From: CAZFAT01 sp964517075
Lineage (GTDB): Bacteria > Acidobacteriota > Vicinamibacteria > Vicinamibacterales > SCN-69-37
Assembly (NCBI GenBank): GCA_964517075.1
Contig: CAZFAT010000221.1
Location: 1 to 7,052 of the forward strand
Direction: 5' to 3'
DNA: 7,052 nt
The notes beneath the pieces were generated by a model. That model was not told the DNA's origin. It saw only the letters and a program-made list of their open reading frames with translations, and searched no databases. Both the position numbers and the translations under genes were made by a program. Below, one piece after another: positions 6,626 through 7,052 of the stretch. Numbering within the stretch: the first letter of the stretch is position 1; every line of letters starts with the position of its first letter.

Positions 6626-7052
6626 AGCACCCGATCCACGAACTCCCGGTTGTGAATCGTCACCTCGACCGTGAGCAGCGCGGCAATCGCCCGGGCCACG
6701 TGTTCGGAGTAGCGGCGGAACGCCTCCTCGCCCTTCTCCTTCGTCGCGCGCTCGGGGTTGCCGATGACGCCACTGTGGGTGAACTCGTGGTGATCCATCG
6801 GGAAATTGAAGTAGCTGTAGCCCTCGAACTGGATGTCGGGCGCGCCGTCCTTCTTGCCAAACGTCTTCGGCAGCCACTGCGGAATCTCGGTGAGCGTCTT
6901 CACGGCCCGGTCCATGCGGACGAGGCGCGCGTCGTTGGCGAGCATCTGCGACGTTTCCAGCTCGCTCGCGTGCCAGCCGGGCGTCTCGTCGGGAGGATTC
7001 TCCATCAGGCCCTGGAGCAGGCCGACGTAACGCTCCATGTACGGCACGCAGA
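6622..7052 (-). CDS. Creatininase-family metal-dependent amidohydrolase (partial, 5' end off right edge)
   Basis: About 142 C-terminal residues are present, and the frame is open at the window edge. The family is usually about 240-270 residues, so roughly the first half is missing. Two creatininase-family landmarks are clear: WHASELETSQML (25-36 counted from the GTG at 7047), the conserved HAxExETS segment, and HSGVIGNPERATKEKGEEAF (91-110), the usual G-x-x-G-x-P-x-x-A-T-x-x-K-G ending. The N-terminal metal ligands cannot be checked. Members hydrolyse creatinine or other cyclic amides, formamides (ArfB) or dehydro-inosose (IolN), so the substrate is open. An internal GTG (7047) or ATG (7038) is unlikely to be the true start because the N-terminal domain would be lost. 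It overlaps the FAD oxidase start by 4 nt and is the first visible gene of the operon. Its promoter lies outside the window. Confidence 0.8.
   Translation of the reverse strand, partial: CVPYMERYVGLLQGLMENPPDETPGWHASELETSQMLANDARLVRMDRAVKTLTEIPQWLPKTFGKKDGAPDIQFEGYSYFNFPMDHHEFTHSGVIGNPERATKEKGEEAFRRYSEHVARAIAALLTVEVTIHNREFVDRVL

Noticed and set aside
5402..6655. Plus-strand open frame of 417 codons opposite the FAD oxidase
   Set aside because: Antisense shadow of a strongly conserved oxidase, with Arg/His/Val-rich low-complexity translation.

Overview
This is a high-GC (visibly about two-thirds G+C) bacterial window, almost fully coding, with nearly everything on the minus strand (read right to left). 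The compact operons, GTG/ATG starts with GAGGAG-type Shine-Dalgarno sites and the gene families present (creatininase-type amidohydrolase, GlcD/GlcF-like oxidase pair, DUF1801, VOC, atypical SDR, secreted beta-helix protein) fit a free-living soil or sediment bacterium. Acidobacteriota such as Vicinamibacteria is one guess, but the sequence alone does not settle the phylum. I see no tRNA, rRNA, CRISPR, insertion sequence or phage gene.

Right part (7052 to 3664, minus strand): a tightly packed metabolic operon. A creatininase-family metal hydrolase (5' end off the window) is followed by an FAD-linked oxidase of the GlcD/alkyl-DHAP-synthase type, then a GlcF-like iron-sulfur protein with two 4Fe-4S motifs and a degenerate cysteine-rich half, then a small VOC-fold protein. 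All three junctions are 4-nt GTGA/ATGA overlaps, so the four proteins are probably translationally coupled. A reasonable reading is that the hydrolase opens a cyclic amide or related compound, the flavoprotein oxidises a hydroxy-acid-like product, and the Fe-S protein passes electrons on. The substrate cannot be told from sequence.

Middle part (3589 to 1566, minus strand): after a 74-nt gap come a DUF1801 (YdhG-like) protein, two small multi-pass membrane proteins of unknown role and an atypical NAD(P)-binding SDR. The gaps are 20, 12 and 12 nt, so these four are probably co-transcribed, perhaps continuing from the upstream operon. No shared pathway is obvious.

Left part: a 256-nt gap with a plausible sigma70-type promoter precedes a secreted right-handed parallel beta-helix protein (1309 to 176, minus strand). 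It converges on the 3' end of a plus-strand gene that enters from the left edge (stop at 131-133). A perfect 8-bp GC hairpin lies between the two stop codons. The long plus-strand open frames opposite the real genes (for example 311-1759 and 1533-3284) are judged to be antisense shadows caused by high GC.

The most interesting item is the creatininase / FAD-oxidase / Fe-S / VOC coupled operon. Each family is known, but I do not recognise the combination as a named pathway.
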